DNA of 64,000 nt from Pseudalkalibacillus sp052246725 (GTDB lineage: Bacteria; Bacillota; Bacilli; Bacillales; Fictibacillaceae). The position numbers and the translations under genes were made by a program. Positions 8,382-16,402 of the stretch are shown here, piece by piece. The DNA lies in the NCBI GenBank assembly GCA_052246725.1, contig JBQQCL010000008.1, one strand, 5' to 3'. How positions within the stretch are numbered: position 1 is the stretch's first letter; the number at the start of each line of letters is the position of its first letter. Below the pieces are notes generated by a model. It was not told where the DNA came from. It did no database searches and was given only the letters and a program-made list of their open reading frames with translations.

Positions 8382-9371
8382 TCAAAGTCTTTCAACATCC
8401 ACTTTGTTTGCTTTTTTATAAAAACGAACCGTCGCTTCAGCTGCGGAAAGGATTTCGGTTTTCAATTCCTTCGGCTCTATCACCTTGATCTGATCCGCAA
8501 ACCCTAGTATATAGCTTATTGCTTCCTCCTTTGTATCAAAAGAAAGTTTGATAGGTGTCCAACCTTCCCCGGTTTCACTTCCAGCCTCGATCTTTTGTAC
8601 AAAGCGGCCGGTGAATTTCATTCTTGGCAGTATTGAAGGTGCTGCCTCTACCCACACGGAGTAGGTCGGCAATTTCTCGATGAATGCTTTCGTTGAAGAT
8701 TTCCAGTATGTAGCAAGATCAAAATCCGCTGGTCTTTCGAATTGTTCATCTGTAGGTTCGGCATATTCGATCCGTGAAGCACGGAAATTCCGAAATTCTC
8801 CATCCGCCTTGCAAGCGATCAAGTACCATCGACTCCCTTTGGCGACCAACCCTAATGGTTCAACCAAACGTTCCGTCGCTTTTCCTTCGGCTGTTTGATA
8901 ATTGATCTTTAATTTGCAATTATTCCAAATCGCATTTTTCATGACATCGAAGGTCATGATCTTTTCTTTTCGATCTCGCCATGTGCTCGTGTCGATATGA
9001 ATGCGATTCCATACCTCTTTCGCTTTCCCGCGATATTCGGATGGTAACGATGCGATCAATTTATTCCTAGCTTCTTCAGAAGTTCGAGTCAATCCTAGAT
9101 CCTCAAGCAATTGAGTGGAAGGTGAAAGAAATAATGTACGGATTTCAGATTCTTTAAGTCCAGTCAACGTGGTCCGATAGTTTTCCAGCAAGGACCATCC
9201 CCCATTTCTTCCACGTTCAGCTATAACAGGGATCCCTGTTCCGCTCAACGCTTCCAAATCCCGATAGATTGTCCGCTCAGATACTTCCAGTTTTTCTGCC
9301 AGTTCAGCAGCTGTCAGTCGTCCATGTGATTGTAATAACAGCACAATAGAAACCAATCGATCGCCTCTCAT
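8382..9371 (-). CDS. HTH/WYL-domain transcriptional regulator (YobV-like)
   Basis: About 329 residues. The N-terminal HTH_11-type winged helix spans about 5-60 (GRLTAAELAEKLEVSERTIY is the helix-turn-helix), followed by NGGWSLLENY. The middle WYL domain (about 140-220) contains INYQTAEGKATERLVEP and GSRWYLIACKADGEFRNFRASRI, and a WCX-type C-terminal extension completes it. Such proteins sense an unknown ligand, often a nucleic-acid product. It is transcribed divergently from a short-chain dehydrogenase gene, the classical arrangement for a local regulator. The ATG at 9371 is preferred over the GTG three codons upstream because AAGGTG lies in front of it. Confidence 0.85.
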   Translation of the reverse strand: MRGDRLVSIVLLLQSHGRLTAAELAEKLEVSERTIYRDLEALSGTGIPVIAERGRNGGWSLLENYRTTLTGLKESEIRTLFLSPSTQLLEDLGLTRTSEEARNKLIASLPSEYRGKAKEVWNRIHIDTSTWRDRKEKIMTFDVMKNAIWNNCKLKINYQTAEGKATERLVEPLGLVAKGSRWYLIACKADGEFRNFRASRIEYAEPTDEQFERPADFDLATYWKSSTKAFIEKLPTYSVWVEAAPSILPRMKFTGRFVQKIEAGSETGEGWTPIKLSFDTKEEAISYILGFADQIKVIEPKELKTEILSAAEATVRFYKKANKVDVERL

Positions 9372-9480
9372 CGCCTTCACCTTTTCCTAAATTTGATACT
9401 TTTATTTAAAGAAATATGACAAAGGATGTCAAGATTTCCACGGTAAAATGAAAGCATCTACTCTGAAAGGATGGATTTTT

Positions 9481-10314
9481 ATGAAACCATTAGTTGGAAA
9501 AGTTGCTCTTGTAACTGGTGGAAGCAGAGGCGCTGGCCGTGGAATTGCGATCGAACTCGGGAAAGCCGGCGCCACAGTCTATGTAACAGGACGGAGCATA
9601 CAAGAAAACTCTACGAATGATTGGCCGGGTACGATTGATGAGACCGTGGAACAAATCGAAGCAATGGGTGGGAAAGGAATCGCTGTACGCTGCGATCATA
9701 CGAAGGATACAGAAACGGAAGCGGTCATCACCCAAATCCGTGAAGAACAAGGAAAAATGGACATACTCGTCAATAACGTATGGGGAGCACATGATTTAGG
9801 TATTGCGGCCGGACGTTTCTATGAATTGCCACTGGAACATTGGGATACGATGTTCACAGCAGGGGTCCGGGCACAACTGGCGACAAATCATTTCGCCGTT
9901 CCACTTTTACGTGAAAATGAACAAGCGGTCATCTTTCACACTACTTTTTGGGATAATGGCAAATACACAGGACACTTCTATTACGATCTCGCAAAGAACG
10001 CACTGGCCCGGATGGCGTATGGGCTTTCGATTGACTTGAAACCAGATAATATCGCTGTCCTAGCTGTCTCACCTGGTTTCATGAGGACAGAACTTGTCTT
10101 GAAATTCCATGGATCAGACGAAGAGCATTGGCAGGAAGCAGAAGATTTACAACGGACTGAAACTCCTCATTATATTGGCCGCGGTATTAAAGCACTTGCA
10201 AGCGATCCTGATATTATGGCTAAAACAGGTCAGGTCATACGAGCAGGTGATTTAGCTAAAGAATATCAGTTTGCAGATCTTGATGGGCGTTACATCCCTC
10301 CATTCAGCATATGA
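9481..10314 (+). CDS. Short-chain dehydrogenase/reductase
   Basis: 277 residues with a Rossmann fold. Visible motifs are the cofactor loop VTGGSRGAGRG (about 11-21), DILVNNVWG (the NNAG equivalent, about 91-99) and the catalytic Tyr/Lys pair in YYDLAKNALA. The NNVWG variant and the C-terminal NxxDLDGRYIPPF are typical of a distinct SDR subgroup common in Bacillales and actinobacteria; the substrate is unknown. An in-frame ATG at 9448 exists, but AAAGGATGG sits in front of the ATG at 9481. Divergent from the WYL regulator, which probably controls it. Confidence 0.88.
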   Translation: MKPLVGKVALVTGGSRGAGRGIAIELGKAGATVYVTGRSIQENSTNDWPGTIDETVEQIEAMGGKGIAVRCDHTKDTETEAVITQIREEQGKMDILVNNVWGAHDLGIAAGRFYELPLEHWDTMFTAGVRAQLATNHFAVPLLRENEQAVIFHTTFWDNGKYTGHFYYDLAKNALARMAYGLSIDLKPDNIAVLAVSPGFMRTELVLKFHGSDEEHWQEAEDLQRTETPHYIGRGIKALASDPDIMAKTGQVIRAGDLAKEYQFADLDGRYIPPFSI

Positions 10315-10325
10315 AAGCGTGATAA

Positions 10326-10361
10326 GACCCACCATGGAAGATTCGGTGGGTCCTTCTTTTT
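10326..10361 (+). terminator. Terminator of the dehydrogenase gene
   Basis: Eight-bp stem GACCCACC / GGTGGGTC followed by CTTCTTTTT. Confidence 0.85.
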
Positions 10362-10572
10362 CAGATAAACGCCTGTCATTATCAAAGCCCCTCATTCTTC
10401 ATAAAAGAAATCTTCATATCGTTCATACGGTTTCTCAGTCTCATCACCTATTGAACCCAATACGAAATGAGCCCCTGCCAATTCGATCAAACACAAGAGA
10501 ATCATTACTATCAAACCGCTCAACATGCATTACACATCCTTTATATGGTTTAATTGGTTTGACTATAATGTG

Positions 10573-10586
10573 TGAAACGCGTTTCA
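10573..10586 (+). promoter_or_regulatory. LacI/GalR-type palindromic operator
   Basis: TGAAACGCGTTTCA is a perfect 14-bp palindrome with the central CG of LacI/GalR operators and close to the CcpA cre consensus. It overlaps promoter-like elements (TTGACT at 10559-10564 and TATAAT at 10564-10569). The next gene downstream is a LacI-type regulator, so autoregulation or CcpA control is likely. Confidence 0.65.
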
Positions 10587-10601
10587 TAGCAAGTGTTTTT
10601 T

Positions 10602-10825
10602 ATAGGCTCTTTTCTTAAAGATTGTTGCTTTTAGGTCATTTTTGTAAAGTACAAGTTGATTGGAGAGCAAGGTGCCCGAGACTCCTGCGGGATCACCGGG
10701 ACAGGTGAGACCATTCAATGTCGCAAGGCGACGCGTGGGCTCACCGCACGCCCCGCGGAAAGCGAGCATCCTGGAGCGGAAATCAACGACTTTCAAGAGC
10801 AACAAAGTTTCCGAAAAAAGCTTTA
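10602..10825 (+). repeat. GC-rich dispersed repeat, copy 1
   Basis: A block of roughly 220 bp that recurs in inverse orientation at 44868-45098. Shared landmarks in order: GGCTCTTTTCT, AAAGATTGTTG, AAGTTGATTGGAGAGC, GACTCCTGCGGGATC, CAGGTGAGACCATTCAATG, GCCCCGCGGAAAGCGAGC, CAACAAAGTTT. The core is far richer in GC than its surroundings and is open in several frames, which makes it prone to false gene calls. It lies between the operator/promoter and the LacI-type gene, so it would be transcribed as leader RNA. Confidence 0.85.
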
Positions 10826-10863
10826 TATGACTCAACCACTTTATAAGAATGAGGTGAAGATCC

Positions 10864-11844
10864 GTGGCGAATATCCGTGATGTAGCAAAGGCTGCTGGTG
10901 TTTCCGTAACAACCGTTTCGAGGGTTTTGAATGATCATCCTTATGTAAGTGAGGAAAAACGGAACCTTGTGATGAAAGCGATTGAAGAGTTGAATTATCA
11001 CATCAATATCAACGCGGTACACCTGACAAAAGGCGTAACAAAACTCGTCGGGGTGGCCCTTCCTTTCATCAACCATCCTTACTTCAGCTCAATTTTAGAT
11101 GGAATTGCAAAAGAGGCTTTGAAAAAAGACTACAAATTGATTCTCTTTCAGACGGATTATGATCTGGACAGGGAAGTCGAAGCGTTGGAAATGCTACGGA
11201 TGAAGCAAATTGATGGTCTCATCATATGCTCAAGAGAGTGCGACTGGAGCATCATTGAAACATATGAAACTTACGGACCTATCGTTGTATGTGAGGACGG
11301 ACGTGATCATAACGTAAAATCCGCCTACATCAATCACTACCATGCTTTTAAAAAAGGATTGGACCACCTTGTTAGACATGGGCATCGAAAAATCGGTTAT
11401 TGTATCGGCAGACGGACAGGGACGAACAGCAAACAGAGGGAAGCTGCCTACTTCAATACATTAAAAAAGATTGGTGAACCTGTCCGAGACGAATGGATAT
11501 TCGACCACTCTTATACGATTGAAGACGGTGAAAAGGTCGTCCATAACCTTATGCGCATTGCCGAAAAGCCGACTGCTTTGCTGGTGACAAGCGATCAGGT
11601 GGCTGCCGGTATTCTAATGCAATGTGCCAAAGAGGACATACGTACACCTGAGGAATTATCGGTTATCGGTTTCGACAACCATCCGATTTCTGAATATCTG
11701 CAACTCACCACAATTGATCTGCCTCTAGAAAAAATGGGCCAACAGCTTCTCGATGCTCTCTTGAATGCAGATGGCCACCAGCATAAAGAGATGCCCTTTG
11801 AATTGATAAAAAGGAACACTGTTGCTGATTTGAACAATCGTTAA
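10864..11844 (+). CDS. LacI/GalR-family transcriptional regulator
   Basis: 326 residues: N-terminal LacI helix-turn-helix (IRDVAKAAGVSVTTVSRVLN, residues 4-23) with hinge helix, then a periplasmic-binding-like sensor domain (about 60-325) with the characteristic VIGFDNHPISEYLQLTTI near residue 260-280. The GTG start has AGGTGA in front. No sugar-metabolism gene is adjacent, so its inducer and targets cannot be deduced. A palindromic operator about 280 bp upstream suggests autoregulation. The stop codon lies inside a repeat module. Confidence 0.9.
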   Translation: MANIRDVAKAAGVSVTTVSRVLNDHPYVSEEKRNLVMKAIEELNYHININAVHLTKGVTKLVGVALPFINHPYFSSILDGIAKEALKKDYKLILFQTDYDLDREVEALEMLRMKQIDGLIICSRECDWSIIETYETYGPIVVCEDGRDHNVKSAYINHYHAFKKGLDHLVRHGHRKIGYCIGRRTGTNSKQREAAYFNTLKKIGEPVRDEWIFDHSYTIEDGEKVVHNLMRIAEKPTALLVTSDQVAAGILMQCAKEDIRTPEELSVIGFDNHPISEYLQLTTIDLPLEKMGQQLLDALLNADGHQHKEMPFELIKRNTVADLNNR

Positions 11845-11924
11845 CGGACATCAGAGACCTTAATTTAGAAAATCTGTTCACAATCAAAGAATTTTGAGAC
11901 AGATAACGGCTGTGGTGTCCGCTA
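11841..11924. repeat. AACGGACAC repeat family, half element
   Basis: One forward unit (TTAACGGACATCAGAGACC, from 11841) and one reversed unit (GGTGTCCGCTAA, ending 11924) facing each other across about 35 bp. The outer 12-13 bases pair as a hairpin. The forward unit includes the TAA stop of the LacI-type gene. Related full elements are at 29394-29600 and 62213-62422. Confidence 0.75.
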
Positions 11925-11964
11925 AAAATTCAGAATCCATCATCTATCAAATCGTCTCGTATTA

Positions 11965-13059
11965 TCAAGGTAGTTTCAACAGGGCATTATAGGCATTGAT
12001 CCGTCCATATTCATACAGGGTGCCTACCCCTGCAATTTGAACGGTTGTAGACTCGATGGTCCGTCTGACGACATTCGCATTTCGATTTAGGGAAAGAAGT
12101 ACTGCAGCCAATCCGCTAACTAAAGGTGTTGCTTGAGAAGTCCCAGAGAGGTAACCATAGTTTTGTGGTCCGATAATGTTCGGATAGGTTGGCATGGTCG
12201 ACAGCATATCGATCCCTGGAGCTGCGAGATCAACCCATGAAGCTCCGAAGTTAGAAAAGAAAGCTTTCGCGTCCTCCCGGTTAACCGCCGCAACACTTAT
12301 ACATTGAGCAAAAGCTGCAGGATAGTTATGTTGATTGACCCCATCATTTCCTGCTGCAGCGACTAACAGCACCCCATTCCTTTGCGCATATTTGACAGCA
12401 TCGTGAAGTGTTGAACTGAAGAACGTTGTACCGAGACTCATGTTAATGACTTTGGCTCCACTATCTACAGCATAAACGATACCTTGCACGACACTGCTTA
12501 AAGAGCCTGTCCCACCGTCATCCAGTACTTTTATGTTCATCAATGTTGGATTGATCGCAAGTCCTGCAACCCCCCTTCCATTTTTCGTGACGGCTGCCGC
12601 TATGCCAGCTACATGTGTTCCATGACCATTGAAATCCTGCGCTGTTGACGTATCTGAAAAATTAGCGTTCAAAATGATTTTATCTTTGAGATCAGGATGA
12701 GTCATATCAAGACCCGTATCGAGGATGGCAATCGGGGCTTTAATGGAACCTCGTGTTATGTTCCATGCCCTAGTTGCAACAACTTTCAGAAGGCCCCATT
12801 GCTGTGGGAGAAGCGGATCATTTGGAACAAGATCTGATTTAACAAGCGCATCTTTTTCGGCGAATTCAACCTCACTGCAGCTTAAATAGCAATGAAGACA
12901 ATCCTCTATTTGTTCTGGTGGGACTTCTACGATTTCAATGTTCAGTTCTTTTATGATTCGGGTTACTTTTGCTCTAGCTTGTTGATGTATGTGAAGACAT
13001 CGATCAGGCGGGGTTTTATCGCGGAACCGGATGAGGAGTCTATGAGGAGAGAAGTCCAT
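11965..13059 (-). CDS. Subtilisin-family S8 serine protease without signal peptide
   Basis: 364 residues. The catalytic triad is Asp114 (AILDTGLD), His146 (NGHGTHVAG) and Ser308 (LSGTSQATP), with oxyanion Asn238 (AAAGND). The spacing is that of thermitase-like subtilases. The first ~75 residues look like an inhibitor-I9-type propeptide, but there is no hydrophobic signal sequence, so the enzyme may be intracellular or released otherwise. The GTSQATP form replaces the usual Met after the catalytic Ser with Gln. It is transcribed divergently from the cysteine-rich trio. Confidence 0.88.
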   Translation of the reverse strand: MDFSPHRLLIRFRDKTPPDRCLHIHQQARAKVTRIIKELNIEIVEVPPEQIEDCLHCYLSCSEVEFAEKDALVKSDLVPNDPLLPQQWGLLKVVATRAWNITRGSIKAPIAILDTGLDMTHPDLKDKIILNANFSDTSTAQDFNGHGTHVAGIAAAVTKNGRGVAGLAINPTLMNIKVLDDGGTGSLSSVVQGIVYAVDSGAKVINMSLGTTFFSSTLHDAVKYAQRNGVLLVAAAGNDGVNQHNYPAAFAQCISVAAVNREDAKAFFSNFGASWVDLAAPGIDMLSTMPTYPNIIGPQNYGYLSGTSQATPLVSGLAAVLLSLNRNANVVRRTIESTTVQIAGVGTLYEYGRINAYNALLKLP

Positions 13060-13192
13060 CAGTTTGAAATCACACCTTTCTATTATTTCATTACTAGTTT
13101 ACGCAATCTAATAGATTACGGTCACGGCGTGGTCTAGGCCATTGTGAAAATAGGCTTTCCCCGTATGAAAGAGCATATAGGTGCTCGTCTAT

Positions 13193-13219
13193 ACATATTT
13201 GGACTAATTTCATAAGATG
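13193..13219 (+). promoter_or_regulatory. Possible SigK-type promoter for the cysteine-rich trio
   Basis: AC at 13193-13194, 16-bp spacer, then CATAAGATG at 13211-13219, against the SigK consensus AC-N16-CATANNNTA (one mismatch at the last position). About 40 bp upstream of the first gene. Consensus is short, so chance matches are common. Confidence 0.3.
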
Positions 13220-13257
13220 CAGTATACCTTTTTGAGACATTAAAGGAGGGATTCACA

Positions 13258-13557
13258 TTGAGGAAAAAAGGACTATTTAATGAAGGGGAAACAGTCCGAC
13301 ATACAAAAAAGAAAAACAAATGCAAAAGCTGTCTCTGTGACCTGCTAAGGGATTTGGAAAAAGGAACGTTGATCAGACTTGCTTTTCTTGAAGATTTTTT
13401 TGAAGAGGACCAAGAATACCGTTTTGTCAGTTTTGATAAGGAAACTTGTTGTGTTACTTTGATCGACCCTAGTGATGACAATGCATTCGTCCTTGACTGC
13501 AATGAACTTGTGGCGTTCGAAATCGTAAATGTAAACGGTCCTGGGGCAGTCGAGTAA
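13258..13557 (+). CDS. Cysteine-rich paralogue A (coat-like, unknown)
   Basis: 99 residues from a TTG start behind AAAGGAGGG. First of three tandem paralogues. A basic leader is followed by CKSCLCDLLRDLEKGTLI (about 22-39), DFFEEDQEYRFVSFD, a CC pair in ETCCVTLIDPSD and VLDCNEL near the end. The pattern C-x2-C-x-C, FFE, CC, DC is shared by all three. The order of conserved Cys and the xFRVE/CCATL/xVDC-like sequence recalls a reduced CotY/CotZ/ExsY spore-crust protein, but the similarity is too weak to name it. Confidence 0.65.
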   Translation: MRKKGLFNEGETVRHTKKKNKCKSCLCDLLRDLEKGTLIRLAFLEDFFEEDQEYRFVSFDKETCCVTLIDPSDDNAFVLDCNELVAFEIVNVNGPGAVE

Positions 13558-13586
13558 TTAAAATGGCAGAGAGAAGGAGGAGAATC

Positions 13587-13844
13587 ATGAAGAAAAAACA
13601 CTTTGATGAGTGCAACAGTTGTATTTGTAAATTGTTTCGAAAGCTTGACACAGGGACGACTATTCAAATTGCAATTGACAACACAGATGAATTTTTTGAG
13701 AATGAAGATTTTGTTTTCGTATGCCTGGATGAAAAAAAGTGTTGTATAACCACTAGAAGGCCTCAAGAAGACTCATTCGTCTTTTTTGATTGTACTCGGA
13801 TCGCTGGAGTGAAGATTTCTCAGAATGAGCAGGTCAATGGTTAA
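13587..13844 (+). CDS. Cysteine-rich paralogue B
   Basis: 85 residues. Motifs CNSCICKLFRKLDTGTTIQI (about 9-28), EFFENEDFVFVCLDE, KKCCITTRRP and FDCTRIAGVK align with its two neighbours at about a third to a half of positions. The ATG at 13587 has AAGGAGG six bases upstream; an ATG at 13563 in the same frame overlaps this site. The gap to gene A is 29 bp and to gene C 18 bp, so the three form one operon. Function unknown. Confidence 0.65.
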   Translation: MKKKHFDECNSCICKLFRKLDTGTTIQIAIDNTDEFFENEDFVFVCLDEKKCCITTRRPQEDSFVFFDCTRIAGVKISQNEQVNG

Positions 13845-13862
13845 AAAAGGAGGGAAATATCA

Positions 13863-14114
13863 ATGAGTTGCGGATGCGACAAAAGAGATTGCAAAGGTTG
13901 TGTGTGTCATCAATTCAAAAAGCTTAAAACAGGTGATGTCATCCAAATCACTTTAGGGGATGATCAATTCTTCGAGGATCAGAATTATATTTTCACCTGT
14001 CTTGATCATAAGGATTGTTGTGTTACATTGATCGATGAAAGTGATGGAAATCCGTTCATTGTCGATTGTCAACGCATCAGAGGGATTAAATTCATTACGA
14101 ATACTTCAGGCTAA
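13863..14114 (+). CDS. Cysteine-rich paralogue C
   Basis: 83 residues starting MSCGCDKRDCKGCVCHQF behind AAAGGAGGG. It has the richest Cys N-terminus (five in the first 16 residues), then LKTGDVIQITLGDDQFFED, a CC pair in HKDCCVTLIDESD and IVDCQRIRGIKF. The MSCGCD start resembles that of Bacillus CotY/ExsY proteins (MSCGK..., MSCNCN...). Third gene of the tandem set. Probably a disulfide-cross-linked sporulation or surface protein by analogy; this is inference. Confidence 0.65.
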   Translation: MSCGCDKRDCKGCVCHQFKKLKTGDVIQITLGDDQFFEDQNYIFTCLDHKDCCVTLIDESDGNPFIVDCQRIRGIKFITNTSG

Positions 14115-14151
14115 TTCTTTGATATAGAATGTGTATGTACCTTTTCATGCT

Positions 14152-14180
14152 ACAAAACCCTGCAAAATTATGTTGCAGGG
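14152..14180 (-). terminator. Terminator behind the lipoprotein hydrolase gene
   Basis: Eight-bp inverted repeat CCCTGCAA / TTGCAGGG with TTTT on the minus strand. It may also stop plus-strand transcription of the cysteine-rich operon. Confidence 0.7.
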
Positions 14181-14195
14181 CCAATATTGAATCAT

Positions 14196-15494
14196 TTATT
14201 TTTTTATTTTATTTTCTTTTAAAAAATTTGTAATTTCTTCTGTAAGTCCGTCAGCTAAGGGCAGGGTTGGATCAGAATAGGTGGCCAGATTGCCTTCCCG
14301 ATCCTCGGGTGCTTCTTTTAACACATGGTTCATCTTATCAATCAACAACAGTTCGGCATCCGGCCTTGCAGCAGCAAGGTTTTCAGCATCTGCCACCGAG
14401 ACCTGGACATCATTCTTTCCGTTGATGACGAGTGTCGGGATGCTCATCTGTCGGATTTCTTCAGTAGGATCGTAGTTCATCCATGACATGAGGAAGGGCT
14501 GGACACTCGGTTTGAAAATACTCATCAACTGAGGATCTACCTCTTCCACTCTATTCCCTCGTCTCAATTCTTCAAGGATGCTTTCACTTTCATCATTTAG
14601 TTCATCAGGCAATGTTTCCAACTGTTCTGACAAAACTTCATCAATTGTACGACCGGCTCCAGCAATCGAAATGAACGCATCGGCTTCCGAATCTTCCGCA
14701 GCCATCATACCGACAAGTGAGCCCTGACTATGTCCGATGATTATGATATCTGTAAACCGTTCATCTTGTTCAAGCAATTCGATCCATTTTACTGCGTCCT
14801 TTACGAATCGGTCAAACCGGATATCTTCCTCTTTTATGATCGCTTCTTGATTCTTACCGGCTCCACGTTTGTCATAACGGAGACTTGCGATTCCATTCTC
14901 CGCAAGTCCTTCTGCTAAAAGCTTCAAGCTGTCGTTTCTTCCTGCCTGGGAATTCCCGTTCCGGTCAGTCGGTCCTGAGCCAGGGATGATGAGTGCGATC
15001 GGTGATGGATCCTCTGTTTCTGGAGTGAGTAATGATCCATACAGCATCCCAGCCGAGGTTTCGATTGTTAGGAAATCTTCCTCCTCTTCTGGTTGACCGG
15101 CAGCTACATCGCCTTTTTTGAGTTCAAAAGGAATGCTTTGGCCGGATTGTGTGAATGTTCCATCTATCTTATTCTTATCGATGGTTCCGTAAAACTTGAT
15201 TTCTTGTCCATGCAGCGGCATTTTAAAATTGACTTTCTCGTCATTCAGCTTGATTTCCGATAAACTGAAATCCGTTACATTCTGGACAGGGATGCTGATC
15301 GTACCCGCCAACTCATCTTTTTGCTCAAATTTTATGATGATATTCAATGGCTGCCCAGGCACATTTATCGTTCCATTCCACGTTCCTGTCAAATGTTCTG
15401 TCATTTTGGGTTTATCTTCATTCTTTTTATCACTGCATCCGCTAACGAGACCTATGATCAAAGCCAGAGCGAGCAATACATAAAGGTTTTTCAT
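14196..15494 (-). CDS. Lipoprotein alpha/beta-hydrolase
   Basis: 432 residues. Residues 1-20 (MKNLYVLLALALIIGLVSGC) are a lipoprotein signal with lipobox LVSGC, giving a diacylated Cys20 and an outer-surface location. Residues 33-130 form a beta-rich domain (LTGTWNGTI... start), and 140-430 an alpha/beta-hydrolase: oxyanion loop IIPGSGPTDRNG, LRYDKRGAGKN, nucleophile Ser256 in GHSQG, and catalytic His in MNHVLK. This layout is common in Bacillales esterase-like proteins of unknown substrate. Upstream in-frame ATGs exist, but only the ATG at 15494 has AGGAG and leads straight into the signal peptide. Confidence 0.85.
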   Translation of the reverse strand: MKNLYVLLALALIIGLVSGCSDKKNEDKPKMTEHLTGTWNGTINVPGQPLNIIIKFEQKDELAGTISIPVQNVTDFSLSEIKLNDEKVNFKMPLHGQEIKFYGTIDKNKIDGTFTQSGQSIPFELKKGDVAAGQPEEEEDFLTIETSAGMLYGSLLTPETEDPSPIALIIPGSGPTDRNGNSQAGRNDSLKLLAEGLAENGIASLRYDKRGAGKNQEAIIKEEDIRFDRFVKDAVKWIELLEQDERFTDIIIIGHSQGSLVGMMAAEDSEADAFISIAGAGRTIDEVLSEQLETLPDELNDESESILEELRRGNRVEEVDPQLMSIFKPSVQPFLMSWMNYDPTEEIRQMSIPTLVINGKNDVQVSVADAENLAAARPDAELLLIDKMNHVLKEAPEDREGNLATYSDPTLPLADGLTEEITNFLKENKIKK

Positions 15495-15628
15495 TAGAAC
15501 CGCTCCTATCCTTTTCATCTTTAATTCTTTACGATTGAATGGAGCGTTTTGTTTCATTATTATTTTATGGATCTACTAATACAATTTTCAATCATCATCC
15601 ATAGAATCTTAGCATTCCAAGTTTTCAG

Positions 15629-16261
15629 TCAATCGGCAATATTAATTGATTTCATCATTTCTTTTGCGATTGGCTGCCAGTCTTCCATCTGTTCTTTGGT
15701 GCTGTTTACTGTCCCAAGCAAAAGTTTCCCGTCCAATTCCATCATGAACATAAGATTATAAATTTCCGTATCCATCGCAGGTGTAATAAGTTCCATACTG
15801 GCAACATTTTTTCCATGTATCTCATAAACTTCTTTATTAAGCCATTCTGCAGAAGGATACATGTTCTTAAACGTATCTACCATACCCTTTAACACGTCTT
15901 CCATTTGCTCATTGCTTGCTTTATTTTCTGTATGATTGAATGCAATGTTAACTGTTGCATTCTCATTGGTGTATATGAGCGTCGGTCTTCGTTCACCGGG
16001 ATATTTCAACTTAGCCTGCTCTTCATCCATTACATCAAAGGACTCAGGAAGCAATATTTCAACTTGGTCCGATAGGATCGTCGACATCTTTAATATTATT
16101 TCTTTACCCTCTACTTTAAAGGTAACGGGTTCCGTCTCCCCTTCCATTTCGCTTTCTGAATTTTTAGCATCTTGTACATTTCCTTTGACCTTTTCTTCTG
16201 AACAGCCATATAGGGGAATAGTCAAAATCAACATGAAAACAAGGTACAAGCTTTTCTTCAC
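15629..16261 (-). CDS. Putative lipoprotein of unknown function
   Basis: 210 residues with a lipoprotein signal ending LYGC (Cys20). The mature part has a charged linker rich in Glu/Ser followed by a compact domain of about 150 residues with alternating strands (VEILLPESFDVMDEEQAKL, PTLIYTNENATVNIAFNHT) reminiscent of DcrB/PsbP-like folds; this is only a resemblance. The start is the second of two adjacent GTG codons, spaced 7 bases from GGAGG. It may be co-expressed with the downstream lipoprotein hydrolase, 134 bp away. Confidence 0.65.
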   Translation of the reverse strand: MKKSLYLVFMLILTIPLYGCSEEKVKGNVQDAKNSESEMEGETEPVTFKVEGKEIILKMSTILSDQVEILLPESFDVMDEEQAKLKYPGERRPTLIYTNENATVNIAFNHTENKASNEQMEDVLKGMVDTFKNMYPSAEWLNKEVYEIHGKNVASMELITPAMDTEIYNLMFMMELDGKLLLGTVNSTKEQMEDWQPIAKEMMKSINIAD

Positions 16262-16402
16262 CACATGTCCTCCGCAATAAAGATTTACATAACCTGGTAA
16301 TCTATCTATAATACATACCACAAGTTAATTTCTACCAAACCCCTTTTACTTCGTCTATATCTATAGGGAGTTTTAATGTCTTTGTGGTAGGTGGTTGTAT
16401 TG

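Noticed and set aside
8278..8400. 40-codon minus-strand frame overlapping the end of the WYL regulator
   Set aside because: Contains a good internal AGGAGG-ATG but that leads to only eight codons (MKKDFEKL); no start signal for the longer frame and no family.
10656..10880. Open frame in the GC-rich repeat (similar one at 44752-45033)
   Set aside because: Both copies of the repeat are open in several frames and on both strands because of base composition; no ribosome site, no family, and the frame is just the repeat.
13134..13766. 210-codon minus-strand frame
   Set aside because: Antisense to two cysteine-rich paralogues that have ribosome sites and conserved Cys patterns.
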